A DNA stretch of 64,000 bases from JAUYQR01 sp963822435 (GTDB lineage Bacteria; Pseudomonadota; Alphaproteobacteria; Rhodobacterales; Rhodobacteraceae). Within the stretch, counting starts at the first letter, position 1, and every line of letters begins with the position of its first letter. The stretch covers positions 186,001 to 250,000 of the forward strand of contig CAWGHN010000002.1 in the NCBI GenBank assembly GCA_963822435.1, written 5' to 3'. The notes beneath the pieces were generated by a model. That model did no database searches and was not told the DNA's origin. It worked only from the letters and a program-made list of their open reading frames with translations. Positions 15,339-25,204 of this stretch are shown one piece after another. The position numbers and the translations under genes are program-made.

Positions 15339-17072
15339 GTGCCGGATGCCAAAGGAAAGATCGTTCGCCTTGAGCCAAGACCCCATCTGCCCCACGGCGG
15401 GTTGCGCGATGCGCAGCGCCCGTTGGAGCTGTGGGGCGGGCTGGAATGCAGCCATGTCACGATTGAGGGCAAGATCCGCGACCAGTTGCAGCAAACCGGG
15501 CATCTGACCCGCGACGACGATCTTGACCGGATCGCGGGCCTGGGCATCCGCACCCTCCGTTACCCGCTGCTGTGGGCCCATGCCGAGGGGGATGGGCCGA
15601 CGCTTGCCGATCATGCGCGACGGCTGGCGCGGCTGGAGGCGTTGGGGATCACGCCGATCGTGGGCTTTCTGCATCATGGGTCGGGGCCGGGTGGCCTGTT
15701 GCCCACCGATCCGGGGTTTGCCCCGCGGCTGGCCGATTTTGCCTTGGCGGTGGTGCGCCGCTTTCCGTCCTTGCGCCACTTCACCCCGATCAACGAGCCG
15801 GTCACGACCGCGCGCATCGCCTGCCTTTACGGGCAATGGGAGCCGCACACCCGCGACACGCCGACCTTCCTGCGCCATGTCGCCGGGTATGCGACAGCAA
15901 CCGCCGAGGTGATGCGCCGCATCCGGTGTCTGCGGCCCGACGCGATGCTGATCCAGACCGAGGACGTGGGTCGGGTGTTTGCGACCGAAGCGCTTGCGGA
16001 TCAGGCAGCCTATGAAAACGAGCGGCGGTTTCTGGGGTTTGACCTTTTGTGCGGCCGGGTCGGAGAGGGGCATCGCTTCTGGACCGAACTGACCGATGCC
16101 GGGGTTGCGGTTGATACGCTGGCGGCGCTGGCCGCTGCGCCCTGTCCGCCTGATATCATCGGGATCGACCAGTATCTGACCAGCGACCGGTTTCTTGATG
16201 AGCGGCTGGAGCGGTATCCGTACGAGCCGGTGGGCGGCAACGGGCGGCAGGCCTATGTCGATGTGGCGGCGGTTCGTGTGCCTGATCTCGGCGGCGAGGT
16301 CGGATTGCTGGCGCGGCTGCGCGAGGTGAAGGCGCGGTATGGCCTGCCGATTGCGGTGACCGAGGTTCACAATGGCTGCACGCGCGAGGAGCAGTTGCGC
16401 TGGCTGATGGAGGCGTGGCAGGCGGCGACGGCGGCACGGCAGGACGGCATTGACCTGCGCGCGGTCACGGTGTGGTCGTTGTTTGGCACCTATGACTGGA
16501 ATTCCATGCTGCGCGAGCGGCGTGGGTTTTATGAAAGCGGGGCCTTCGACGTGCGCCACGATCCGCCGCATCCCACGGTGATTGCGCAGGCGGCGGCCTC
16601 GCTTGCGCACCACGGACGCTTTGACCACCCGCTGCTGTCCCGCGCCGGGTGGTGGCGCGACTGCACCGCGGCACCGGTGGCGGTGTTGCGGGTGGACGGG
16701 GCGGTGGAACTGCTGGACCGGGTGCTGGCCTGTTGCGCGCGACGCCGGATTGACACCTGCGGTCGGGACGGCAGCGAGCGGACCGAAGCGCGGGACTGGG
16801 GCGCGCTGCTGGTGACGGTCGAGGCCGGGGTCTGCCGGTTTTCGTTTCGCGCGACAGGTGCTGTGGAGGCGTTGGACATCGACGTCGAAGGCGGGCAGGA
16901 CATGATCGCCGCAACCGATGCGGTTCTGGACATGGCAGTGGACGGGCTGACCGGGCACTTCACGCTGACCGACCTTGGCCCGCATTGCCAGTACCGCCTG
17001 TTGCCGGTGGAGACGCCGCGGGCGGCCGAGCGTGCGAGCCGGCGCGAGCGCTATGCGCGGGGTGCCGGCTGA
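15339..17072 (+). CDS. Family 1 glycoside hydrolase-like protein with unknown C-terminal domain
   Basis: 577 residues from GTG 15339, spaced seven bases from GGAAGGAA. Residues 20-430 read as a GH1-type barrel: GLGIRTLRYPLLW, TPINEP (acid/base glutamate) and VTEVHNG in place of the nucleophile motif TENG, then WSLFGTYDWNSML. The two-residue insertion in the nucleophile motif resembles GH1-like domains that occur fused to dTDP-4-dehydrorhamnose reductases. The last 130 residues show no motif I recognise and no Rossmann signature. It converges with the sugar kinase, overlapping by 22 bp. Probably acts on a glycoside or sugar nucleotide (inference). Confidence 0.7.
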   Translation: MPDAKGKIVRLEPRPHLPHGGLRDAQRPLELWGGLECSHVTIEGKIRDQLQQTGHLTRDDDLDRIAGLGIRTLRYPLLWAHAEGDGPTLADHARRLARLEALGITPIVGFLHHGSGPGGLLPTDPGFAPRLADFALAVVRRFPSLRHFTPINEPVTTARIACLYGQWEPHTRDTPTFLRHVAGYATATAEVMRRIRCLRPDAMLIQTEDVGRVFATEALADQAAYENERRFLGFDLLCGRVGEGHRFWTELTDAGVAVDTLAALAAAPCPPDIIGIDQYLTSDRFLDERLERYPYEPVGGNGRQAYVDVAAVRVPDLGGEVGLLARLREVKARYGLPIAVTEVHNGCTREEQLRWLMEAWQAATAARQDGIDLRAVTVWSLFGTYDWNSMLRERRGFYESGAFDVRHDPPHPTVIAQAAASLAHHGRFDHPLLSRAGWWRDCTAAPVAVLRVDGAVELLDRVLACCARRRIDTCGRDGSERTEARDWGALLVTVEAGVCRFSFRATGAVEALDIDVEGGQDMIAATDAVLDMAVDGLTGHFTLTDLGPHCQYRLLPVETPRAAERASRRERYARGAG

Positions 17073-17983
17073 GCCGCTGCGCGCAACGCATCGGGGGCAA
17101 GAAGAGCGCCCCGGCTGCCGACCACGAGGGCAGAGACGCGCTGAGCCTGGGCGATGGCTTCGGGGATGACGGCGCCGATCAGGCGGGCGGCAAGGTAGGC
17201 GCCGTTGAAGCTGTCGCCCGCGCCGGTGGTGTCGATCACGCGCGTCGCTGGCGTCACCGGGCAGGTGCCATCGGTAGCGGTGCTGCGCCAGGTAGTTGGC
17301 CGCGCGCCGTCCTTGACCGTTATTTCGGGAACGCCCAGCGCGGCATAGCGGTCGCGGGTGGACGCGGGGGTTTCGTCGCCGAACGCCAGCGCCTCGTCAT
17401 CGAAGGTGGGCAGGAGGATATCCGACGCGCGGGCCGCAGCGGTGATTGCGGCGCGAGCGGCGTCCATGCCTTGCCACAGGCGGGGCCGCAGGTTCGGGTC
17501 GAACGCAACGCGAAACGGGCGGTTGCCGCGGGTGCCGAGGGCCGCCATCAGATGTGCGCGACCTTCGGGCGGCAGGATCGCCAGCGTGATGCCCGAGAGA
17601 TAGACGAGGTCGGTCTGTGCCAAAGCTGTGGTGAGTATGGCGTGATCGTCGGCCAGCCTGCGGGCCGCGCTGTCCGAGCGCCAGTAGCCAAAGCTGCGTT
17701 CGCCCGTGGCATCGGTCTGGATGGTGTAAAGCCCGACGGTGCGGGTGGCATCGCGCTGGATGTGGGCGGTTGCGATGCCGGAGGTGTGCAGCATCGCCAC
17801 CATCGCATCCGACAAGGCATCGGTGCCAACGCGCGTCAGATACGCGACCTGCGCCTTTTCGGGCAGCACCGCGCGCAGGGCCCAGGCGACATTCAGGCTG
17901 TCGCCGGCAAAGCCCTGTTGCCAGAGGCCGTCATCGCGGCGGGCAAATTCGACCATGCATTCGCCGATGCACACCACTTGCAT
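17051..17983 (-). CDS. kdgK: PfkB-family sugar kinase, probably 2-keto-3-deoxygluconate kinase
   Basis: 310 residues from ATG 17983 (AAAGGAG upstream). It begins MQVVCIGECMVEFA, followed by AGDSLNVAWAL, RVGTDALSDAM, FDPNLRPRLW and the PfkB signature DTTGAGDSFNGAYLAARL with the catalytic aspartate. The pattern fits KDG kinase, which phosphorylates 2-keto-3-deoxygluconate on the way to pyruvate, better than ribokinase or fructokinase, but no KDPG aldolase is in the window to confirm it. Divergent from the aldo/keto reductase. Confidence 0.75.
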   Translation of the reverse strand: MQVVCIGECMVEFARRDDGLWQQGFAGDSLNVAWALRAVLPEKAQVAYLTRVGTDALSDAMVAMLHTSGIATAHIQRDATRTVGLYTIQTDATGERSFGYWRSDSAARRLADDHAILTTALAQTDLVYLSGITLAILPPEGRAHLMAALGTRGNRPFRVAFDPNLRPRLWQGMDAARAAITAAARASDILLPTFDDEALAFGDETPASTRDRYAALGVPEITVKDGARPTTWRSTATDGTCPVTPATRVIDTTGAGDSFNGAYLAARLIGAVIPEAIAQAQRVSALVVGSRGALLAPDALRAAAQPAPRA

Positions 17984-18148
17984 CCCCGGTATTCTCCTTT
18001 GGTCCGCGGGGCAGGCTAGGCGGGTTTGCGCCGTCGGGGCAAGGCGATTTGCGGGTGCCTTGGCTTGCCTTGGCGGGCGCGCCCCTATCTGATGGGCAGG
18101 GATCGGCCCCGGACAGCGGAGGCCGTCGCCAGCCGCACAGCAAGGATG

Positions 18149-19144
18149 ATGAAGATGCAGTATCGCCGCTTGGGTAAATCGGGCCTTCAGGTCAGCGCCT
18201 TTTCCTTTGGGTCGTGGGTGACCTTTGCCAAGCAGGTGGATATCGCCCCCGCCAAGGACATGATGGCCGCGGCCTACGACGCCGGCATCAACTTTTTCGA
18301 CAACGCCGAAGGCTATGAACAGGGCCGGTCGGAACTGGTGATGGGGCAGGCGATCGACGAGCTTGGCTGGAGCCGGGACAGTTTTGCGGTGTCGTCGAAG
18401 GTGTTCTGGGGCGGGCCAAAGCCCATGCAGCGCGGGCTGTCGGCCAAGCATGTCACCGATGCCTGCAACGCGGCCTTGAAGCGGCTGCGGGTGGATTACC
18501 TTGACCTTTACTTCTGCCACCGCCCCGATGTGGACACCCCGATCGAGGAAACGGTGCGCGCGATGCACCACCTGATCGCGCAGGGCAAGGTGCTGTATTG
18601 GGGCACCTCGGAATGGTCGGCGCAGCAGATCACCGAGGCGCATGTGGTGGCCGGTCGCTGGGGCCTGACGCCGCCGACAATGGAACAGCCGCAATACAAC
18701 CTTTTCGAGCGCGACAAGGTCGAGGGCGACTATGCGCCGCTTTATGACAGTTTTGGTTTGGGAACGACGATCTGGTCGCCCTTGGCTTCGGGCCTGCTGA
18801 CCGGGAAATACAGCGACGGCATCCCACAGGACGCGCGTGCGAACCTGCCGGGGTATGAGTGGCTGCGCGACAAGTTCACCAGCGACGAAGGCCGCGCGCG
18901 GATCGCCAAGGTGCGCGATCTGGCGGCAGTTGCAACCCGGCTTGGAATGCCGATCCATCATCTTGCGCTGGCGTGGTGCCTGACGAACCCCAGGGTTTCG
19001 ACGGTGATCCTCGGGGCGTCGCGGCTGTCGCAACTGACCGACAATCTTGCAGCCCTGGACCGCGTGGCTGACCTGACCCCGGACGTTCTGGCCGAGATCG
19101 ACGGCATCCTTGGCAACCGCCCGCCGGCGCCGCAGCGGTTCTGA
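18149..19144 (+). CDS. Aldo/keto reductase, potassium-channel beta-subunit type
   Basis: About 331 residues. A TIM-barrel NADPH oxidoreductase with the catalytic tetrad in view: Asp and Tyr in FFDNAEGYEQG, Lys in SSKVFW, His in YFCHRPD. The segment ATIW-like GTTIWSPLASGLLTGKYSDG and the C-terminal STVILGASRLSQL match the KCNAB/YghZ branch. Starts at 18146, 18149 and 18155 are all possible; 18149 is a compromise. Likely reduces aldehydes such as methylglyoxal (family knowledge). The kinase lies divergently upstream and the P-type ATPase follows after 130 bp. Confidence 0.88.
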   Translation: MKMQYRRLGKSGLQVSAFSFGSWVTFAKQVDIAPAKDMMAAAYDAGINFFDNAEGYEQGRSELVMGQAIDELGWSRDSFAVSSKVFWGGPKPMQRGLSAKHVTDACNAALKRLRVDYLDLYFCHRPDVDTPIEETVRAMHHLIAQGKVLYWGTSEWSAQQITEAHVVAGRWGLTPPTMEQPQYNLFERDKVEGDYAPLYDSFGLGTTIWSPLASGLLTGKYSDGIPQDARANLPGYEWLRDKFTSDEGRARIAKVRDLAAVATRLGMPIHHLALAWCLTNPRVSTVILGASRLSQLTDNLAALDRVADLTPDVLAEIDGILGNRPPAPQRF

Positions 19145-19273
19145 CCGGGGCGGGTGGCTGGCTGACGCGATGGCGGTTGTGCGCTGGGCGGCGATCTGTT
19201 GATCTGCGAAGGTCAGCAGGTGTGCGGGCGGAAGGGCGCAGCACAGGGGCGCGAACCGGGCAGTGGCGTGCAG

Positions 19274-21850
19274 ATGACCAGAAAAGACATCGACACCGCG
19301 GGCGACACGCTTCCGACCGGCCTTGCCAGCGCCGAGGCGCAGCGGCGGCTGGCGCTGGACGGTCCGAACGAACTGCCGCGCGGCGATCATCGCACCGGGC
19401 TGCGTATCCTTGTTGACGTGGTCAGGGAGCCGATGCTTGCGCTTTTGCTGGCAAGCGGGGCGATCTATGCGGTTCTGGGCGAGACGACAGACGCCGTCGT
19501 ACTGGCCGGCTTTGCCTGTCTTTCGGTGGTGATCACGCTGGTGCAGGAACTGCGCAGCGAGCGCGTTCTTGAGGCGTTGCGCGATCTGAGCAGCCCGCGT
19601 GCGCTGGTCATCCGGGATGGTGCGCGCCAGCGCATTGCGGGGCGCGAGGTGGTGCGGGGCGATATCATCGTTCTGGCCGAGGGCGACCGGATACCGGCCG
19701 ACGCACGGCTTTTGTCGGCGCAGGATTTGCAGGCCGACGAATCCCTGCTGACGGGTGAAGCGGTCGCGGTTCGCAAGGTTGCAGCCGCAGGAGCGGGCGC
19801 ACCGGCGGGCTTACCGGGTGGCGATGATCAGCCGCTGGTCTTTTCCGGCACGCTTGTGGTGCGCGGAAAAGGCATGGCGGAGGTCACGGCGACCGGGGCC
19901 ACGACCGAGATCGGCAAGATCGGCACGACCCTGGTGACAGTCAGGGCCGAACCGCCCAGGCTTTATGCACAAACCCGGCGCATCGTGGTGTTTCTTGCGG
20001 TGGTGGGGGGGCTGGTCAGCCTGCTGGTGGGCGGGCTGTACGTGTATTTCAAGGGCAACTGGCTTGACGGTATTCTGGCGGGCATTGCCATCGGGATGTC
20101 GATGCTGCCCGAGGAGTTTCCGGTTGTTCTGGCCATCTTCATGGCGGTAGGCGCGTGGCGCCTGTCGAAGGCGCGGGTGCTGACGCGCCGCGCCGCCGCG
20201 ATCGAGGCTTTGGGGGCGGCGACGGTGCTTTGCACCGACAAGACCGGGACGCTGACCCTGAACCGCATGGCGATCCGGGAGGTGCGCCTGCCCGACCAGT
20301 CGCGCCTTGCCCTGGACGCCACGACACCGCCCGGACCGGAGTTTGCCGAGGTGATCGGCACCGGCCTTCTGGCCTCTGATCCGCTGCCGTTCGACCCGAT
20401 GGAGCAGGCCTTCCATGACGTGCCCAAAGCCGCGGACCCGACGGCGGGGCTGACGCTGGAGCGGACCTATGGTTTGCGCACCGATCTGCTGGCGATGTCG
20501 CAGGTCTGGCGGCGGAACGGGTCTGTGCGTGACCGCGTGGTCGCCACGAAAGGCGCCCCCGAGGCGGTGGCCGAGTTGTGCCACCTGTCTTCGGACGACC
20601 GCGCGGCAATGGCGCGGGCGGTGGACAGCATGGCGGCTGGTGGTCTGCGCGTGCTTGCCGTGGCCGGCGGCACGCTTTCGGGCGGCGACCTGCCAGAGCG
20701 TGTGCAGGACCTGCCGCTGAGGTTTCTGGGGTTGGTCGGGCTGGCCGACCCCCTGCGCCCGTCGATCGCCCAGGCGGTTGCGGAATGTCGGCGCGCGGGG
20801 ATCAGGGTCAAGATGATCACGGGCGATTATCCGGTGACCGCCACGGCGATTGCGCGCGAGGCGGGCCTTGATGGCCGCAACCCGCTGACCGGTAAGGAAC
20901 TGGACAGTCTGGATGACGCGGCCCTGCGCCAACGGCTGACGGAAGGTGACATCTTTGCCCGCATCATGCCCGAGCAGAAGCTGCGCATCGTGAACGCGCT
21001 GAAGGCGGCGAACGAGGTCGTGGCGATGACCGGCGATGGCGTCAACGATGCGCCGGCGTTGAAAAGCGCGCATATCGGCATCGCGATGGGCGGGCGTGGC
21101 ACGGACGTGGCGCGCGAAGCCTCGGCGCTGGTGCTGCTGGAGGACGATTTCGGCTCGATCGTGCGGGCCGTCCGGCTTGGGCGCAGGATCTATGACAACC
21201 TGCGCAAGGCGGTGAGCTTTGTCTTTGCCGTTCACTTGCCGATCGCGGGTCTGGCGATCTTGCCGCTGCTGTTCGGCTTTCCGATCATTCTGGGGCCGAT
21301 CCACATTGCCTTTCTGGAAATGGTGATCGACCCGGTCTGCACCCTCGTCTTCGAGGCCGAGGACGAGGAGGACGACATCATGGACCGCCCGCCCCGCCAC
21401 CCGGACGAGCGGCTGTTTTCGACCAGTCTGGTGACGTGGAGCATGACGCAAGGGGTGGTGGCCCTTGTCGCGGTGATCGGGATGCTGATCTACGGCGCGC
21501 AGAAGGCGATGCCGGAGGACGAGCTGCGCGCGCTGGTATTCTTTACGCTGGTGATCACCATCATCGCGCTGATTCTGGTGAACCGGTCGTTCACGTCGTC
21601 ACTGGGCGCGGCGCTTGGCCGGCCGAAGCCCGCGCTGGTGATCGTTCTGGCGGTTGTCGGCGGGATTCTTGCGACGGTGGTGCAGTGGCCTGTGGCGCAG
21701 CGCATCTTCCGGTTCGGCCCGCTGCATGGCGACGACATCGTTCTGACGGCAGGGGCAGGGCTGGCGGTATTGCTGGTGCTGGAACTGCTGAAGGGGCTTT
21801 GGCGGCGGTCGCGCCCGACCTTAGCCTCCAGCCAGCCGCAGGCGCGCTGA
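19274..21850 (+). CDS. P2-like cation-transporting P-type ATPase
   Basis: 858 residues. Order of domains: Cation_ATPase_N (GLASAEAQRRLALDGPNELP), two membrane helices, actuator domain with LLTGEAV (TGE loop), M3-M4 with MLPEEFPVVLAIFMAVG (ion-binding PEEFP), phosphorylation site CTDKTGTLTLN, nucleotide domain with TKGAPEAV, hinge MTGDGVNDAPALKSAHIGIAMG, and four to six C-terminal helices. There is no heavy-metal CPC motif, so the substrate is more likely Ca2+, Na+ or K+-type than Cu or Zn. Exact ion unknown. An upstream in-frame start at 19199 lacks support. Confidence 0.88.
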   Translation: MTRKDIDTAGDTLPTGLASAEAQRRLALDGPNELPRGDHRTGLRILVDVVREPMLALLLASGAIYAVLGETTDAVVLAGFACLSVVITLVQELRSERVLEALRDLSSPRALVIRDGARQRIAGREVVRGDIIVLAEGDRIPADARLLSAQDLQADESLLTGEAVAVRKVAAAGAGAPAGLPGGDDQPLVFSGTLVVRGKGMAEVTATGATTEIGKIGTTLVTVRAEPPRLYAQTRRIVVFLAVVGGLVSLLVGGLYVYFKGNWLDGILAGIAIGMSMLPEEFPVVLAIFMAVGAWRLSKARVLTRRAAAIEALGAATVLCTDKTGTLTLNRMAIREVRLPDQSRLALDATTPPGPEFAEVIGTGLLASDPLPFDPMEQAFHDVPKAADPTAGLTLERTYGLRTDLLAMSQVWRRNGSVRDRVVATKGAPEAVAELCHLSSDDRAAMARAVDSMAAGGLRVLAVAGGTLSGGDLPERVQDLPLRFLGLVGLADPLRPSIAQAVAECRRAGIRVKMITGDYPVTATAIAREAGLDGRNPLTGKELDSLDDAALRQRLTEGDIFARIMPEQKLRIVNALKAANEVVAMTGDGVNDAPALKSAHIGIAMGGRGTDVAREASALVLLEDDFGSIVRAVRLGRRIYDNLRKAVSFVFAVHLPIAGLAILPLLFGFPIILGPIHIAFLEMVIDPVCTLVFEAEDEEDDIMDRPPRHPDERLFSTSLVTWSMTQGVVALVAVIGMLIYGAQKAMPEDELRALVFFTLVITIIALILVNRSFTSSLGAALGRPKPALVIVLAVVGGILATVVQWPVAQRIFRFGPLHGDDIVLTAGAGLAVLLVLELLKGLWRRSRPTLASSQPQAR

Positions 21851-21868
21851 AGGACCGCCGGTGGCCGC

Positions 21869-22570
21869 TTAGCGGATGGTTCGCGCCTGATCCGCAACGA
21901 TCCGCCCGTCCTGCAGGGTGAGGATGCGGTCGGCTCGGTCGAGGATGCGGGTGTCATGTGTGACGAGAAGCGTCGTCATGCCGCGTGACGCACCGATGCG
22001 CCGCACAAGATCCACCATGTCCGACGCGCTGTCCTTGTCGAGCGCAGCGGTCGGTTCGTCGGCCAGCAGCAGGGCGGGGTTTCCCACCAGCGCGCGGGCG
22101 ATGGCGACGCGCTGCTTTTGGCCACCGGACAGGTTTGCGGGAAGGTAATCGACCCGGTCCGCCAATCCCACCAATCCAAGCAGATGCCGTGCGGCGCGCC
22201 CGGCCTGATCGTCCGTCACGGAAGGATGGACCTGCGCGCCCATCATGACATTCTGTTCTGCGGTCAGGCTTTCATGCAGGTTGTGCGCCTGGAAGATGAA
22301 ACCGAGCTTGCGCCGCATCGCCATGAGGGTCGTGTCGTTCGCGCCGTGCAGGTCCTGACCCATCAGGCGCAGCGTGCCGTCCTGCACCGCGCGCAGGCAT
22401 CCGATCAGCGTGAGAAGCGTGGTCTTGCCCGACCCCGATGGCCCCATCAGGACCGTGAAACTGCCGCGCTCCAGCGTCAGGTTGATGTCATGAAGCGCCT
22501 GCTTGCGGGCGGAGCCTTGGCCGAACCAGTGGTTCACCCCCTGAATGGCGACGATCGGTCCGGTGTCCAT
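21869..22570 (-). CDS. devA: DevA-type ABC exporter ATP-binding protein
   Basis: 233 residues from ATG 22570; a TTG at 22582 overlapping the devC stop as TTGA is an alternative. Walker A is GPSGSGKTTL, signature LSGGQKQRVAIARAL, Walker B LLLADEPTAALD and the H-loop TLLVTHD. Its best likeness is the DevA/LolD/MacB group of ATPases. It is the last gene of a devBCA-ordered operon; in cyanobacteria DevBCA works with TolC to export lipids or other envelope material. No tolC is present here. Confidence 0.85.
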   Translation of the reverse strand: MDTGPIVAIQGVNHWFGQGSARKQALHDINLTLERGSFTVLMGPSGSGKTTLLTLIGCLRAVQDGTLRLMGQDLHGANDTTLMAMRRKLGFIFQAHNLHESLTAEQNVMMGAQVHPSVTDDQAGRAARHLLGLVGLADRVDYLPANLSGGQKQRVAIARALVGNPALLLADEPTAALDKDSASDMVDLVRRIGASRGMTTLLVTHDTRILDRADRILTLQDGRIVADQARTIR

Positions 22571-22578
22571 ATCCACGC

Positions 22579-23751
22579 TCAAAACAGGTCAGCCGGGTCG
22601 GCGGCGGCAAGACGGCGGGTCGCGATAATGCCGGAAAGGGCCGAGAAGAACACCGTTCCCGTGAACACGGTGATCCCCATTGATGGTGTCACGGCCAGCG
22701 GCAGCGTCGTCACCTTGCCCATCACCGTGAGGATCGTGGCGCCCACCGCAAAGCCCGGCAAAAACCCGAGGATGCCAAGGATCAGCGCCTCTTCCAGCAC
22801 GATCCCCATGAAGAAGCGCTGGCCGTAGCCCATCGCCTTGAAGGTGGCGTATTCGCGCAGATGGTCGGCCACGTCGGTCGACAGCACCTGATGGACGATC
22901 ACCAGCCCGACCAGCACCCCGATCAGGACACCAAAGCCGAAGATGATGCCCGTGGGTCGCTTGGTCTGCTGATAGGTCAGTTCCTGCTGCGCGGCATCGG
23001 CGTAGCTGCGGATGCGAAGGGCCGGGTCTGACACCAGCTTGCGCAGGCGTGGCACGACAGCCGCCACATCCGCGCCGGCGCGAAGGCGCAGCAGGATGTG
23101 GTCCGGCGCGGTCGACCGGCGCGCGGGGAACAAGGACAGGAAGGTCTGGTCGGACACCATCATATACCCGTCGCCGCCGAACCCGCCACCGCCGGCAAAG
23201 GTGGAATAGGCCGTCAATGTGCGGCCCTGCGATTCAAAGGACAAGGGCGACTGCGGGCGGATCGCTGCCGTTTCATCGCGCTTCATCCCGCGGGCGAGAC
23301 GGTCGATGATGGCTGCGTCCTGCACCTCCAGCAGCGAGAGGTCGCTGGCGATCCCGGGGGCCATGAGGCCCGGCTTGGCCGGATCCACGCCAAAGGTGGT
23401 CAGGCTGATATCGGCATCGCCGCGATCCCACGGCACATTGCCGATGAACAGCCCCATGCCATCGACCACGTCGGGATCGGCGAGGGCCTGCAACAGCCAC
23501 TGCCGCGCGACGTTGCCACCATCGGTCAGGGCATTCGCATCGGCAGCCGAGATCATCACGTCAGCGGCAAAGAAGGTGTAGGGGCGCAGCGTTGCGGTCC
23601 CCATCGACGTCATGATGCCCAACTGCACAAAGACCAGAACATTGGCAAAGGCGACCCCGATCAGGGCGGCGGCAAAGCGCATCGGATTGTGCGTCAGTTG
23701 CAGCCAGCCGATCGGCAGCCTGCCGAGAAGGCGCTGTAACAGCCGCTTCAC
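22579..23751 (-). CDS. devC: DevC-type ABC exporter permease
   Basis: 390 residues starting at GTG 23751, which overlaps the devB stop as GTGA. Membrane helices: one near residues 25-50 and three at about 268-380, with a large periplasmic domain between them, the MacB/FtsX-type arrangement. The stretch WLQLTHNPMRFAAALIGVAFANVLVF and HLREYATFKAMGYG are typical of DevC. It pairs with the ATPase (21869-22570) and the membrane-fusion protein (23748-24971) in one operon. Confidence 0.87.
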   Translation of the reverse strand: MKRLLQRLLGRLPIGWLQLTHNPMRFAAALIGVAFANVLVFVQLGIMTSMGTATLRPYTFFAADVMISAADANALTDGGNVARQWLLQALADPDVVDGMGLFIGNVPWDRGDADISLTTFGVDPAKPGLMAPGIASDLSLLEVQDAAIIDRLARGMKRDETAAIRPQSPLSFESQGRTLTAYSTFAGGGGFGGDGYMMVSDQTFLSLFPARRSTAPDHILLRLRAGADVAAVVPRLRKLVSDPALRIRSYADAAQQELTYQQTKRPTGIIFGFGVLIGVLVGLVIVHQVLSTDVADHLREYATFKAMGYGQRFFMGIVLEEALILGILGFLPGFAVGATILTVMGKVTTLPLAVTPSMGITVFTGTVFFSALSGIIATRRLAAADPADLF

Positions 23752-24971
23752 GGTGTGGTCCCGGTTCCGCTGGTGTCGATACGGGCGATGGCCTCAAGGT
23801 TGGTGAAGCGCGCGGCGATGTCGGACGAGGCCGCATCCAGCGCCACCAGCACGCGGATCACGCGGGCATCCTTGTTTTCGGCAGCGTCGTCCGAGATCAG
23901 GCCCTGCCGCCCTACGGTGAGCCCGATTGAATCGACCTTGCCCTGCAACGTCCTGACCAGCACGGCCGAGACAAGTTCGACGGGCTGGCCGACCGCGACC
24001 CTTGCGATGCGGTCCTGCCAGATTTCCACCTCGGCCATCATGCGGCTGGTATCGCCCATCTGCATGATGCCCTCGGCGGGCGGGCGTTGACCGGGCGTGG
24101 CGTTGATGTCGAGGATCGTGCCGGCAATCGGCGCGACGACCGCCGCGCGCTGCAAGTCAAGCCGCGCGCGGGCGAGATCGGCCTTGCCCGCCGCGACGTT
24201 GCGGGTGGCAACCACAACGTCCGGCTGGTCATCAAGGCCGATGGCGGAAAAGCGCGCCAATGTCGCCTCGGCGCGCGTTACCGCTAGCCGCGCGCCATCG
24301 GCGGCCGCGCGGGCCGCGTCAAGCGTTGCCTCGGTGGCGACGCCACGCTGAAACAGGTTTTCGGTGCGTTGCAGGTGAGCCGCCGCCTCGGTGGCCGACG
24401 CAATGGCCTGATCCCGCGTGGCCTGCGCCTCGTCGCGGCTGGATTGGACGGTGGCGCGGGTCTGCATCAATGTGGCTTCACGGATGGCGAGGTTTGCCTC
24501 GGCGGTCAGGACGGCGCCTTCCAGCGCGGCCGCATTGTCAAGCCGTGCCAACACCGCGCCTTTCTCTACCCGTTGGCCGACCGAGACGAAAAGGTCGGCA
24601 ATCCGCGCATCGCCCGCGCCATAGGGGGCCGCCACCACGGACACATCGCCTCTGGGCATGAGCCGTGCCAGACCGATCACATCGCTGGGCAACATGGTTT
24701 CCGCCATGCGCGGTGGCATTTCGACATTGGGCGGCAAGGCAATCGGCGCGGCGGACCCGCCCCCCGGCTGCAAACCGGTCAGGCCATAGAACGCCTTCAG
24801 CAGCGGCGGCTGGAAATACATGCCCATGATCGCCCCCGAAAACATGATGACGGGAACGAGTAGCACCAGAAGATAGCGGCGCCTGAACCGCCAGCGCGTC
24901 GGGAGGGCCGGGCTGCCCTCATCGGTGGCTCCGAGGTCCAGTGGCAGATCCGGTTCGGTTTGCGTGGGCAT
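23748..24971 (-). CDS. devB: DevB-type membrane-fusion protein (HlyD family)
   Basis: 407 residues from ATG 24971. A polar N-terminal tail of about 35 residues is followed by one membrane helix (RYLLVLLVPVIMFSGAIMGMYF), a lipoyl-type half-motif (ARIADLFVSVGQRVEKGAVLARLD), an alanine-rich alpha-hairpin of roughly 110 residues and the second half (APIAGTILDINATPGQRP). It would bridge the DevCA pump and an outer-membrane channel. The frame extends to 25130 but only via a TTG without a ribosome site. The divergent gap to the next gene is 233 bp. Confidence 0.85.
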   Translation of the reverse strand: MPTQTEPDLPLDLGATDEGSPALPTRWRFRRRYLLVLLVPVIMFSGAIMGMYFQPPLLKAFYGLTGLQPGGGSAAPIALPPNVEMPPRMAETMLPSDVIGLARLMPRGDVSVVAAPYGAGDARIADLFVSVGQRVEKGAVLARLDNAAALEGAVLTAEANLAIREATLMQTRATVQSSRDEAQATRDQAIASATEAAAHLQRTENLFQRGVATEATLDAARAAADGARLAVTRAEATLARFSAIGLDDQPDVVVATRNVAAGKADLARARLDLQRAAVVAPIAGTILDINATPGQRPPAEGIMQMGDTSRMMAEVEIWQDRIARVAVGQPVELVSAVLVRTLQGKVDSIGLTVGRQGLISDDAAENKDARVIRVLVALDAASSDIAARFTNLEAIARIDTSGTGTTP

Positions 24972-25204
24972 GTCGGGCTGGTCCTGAAGGCGGGGCGATC
25001 CGCTTGGAGGTTTGCACGGATGCAGGTCGCCCACCTTGATGTCGGTCAAGCGGATCGGGCTGTCTGTCCCGGCGTCAGGTCGGTGGCCGGGTTGGCCGGC
25101 ATGAGGGACGGCGCGTGTGTTGATGGGCAATCATCACAATCTGTTGTCCGGCCGGGACATGCTTGGCGTGGCATCCCGGACGGCGATGGGGCAGACAGGC
25201 GACC

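Noticed and set aside
14508..16985. 825-codon open frame on the minus strand
   Set aside because: Opposes the SRAP and GH1-like genes, which have clear motifs; composition is Arg/Pro/His-rich with no domain.
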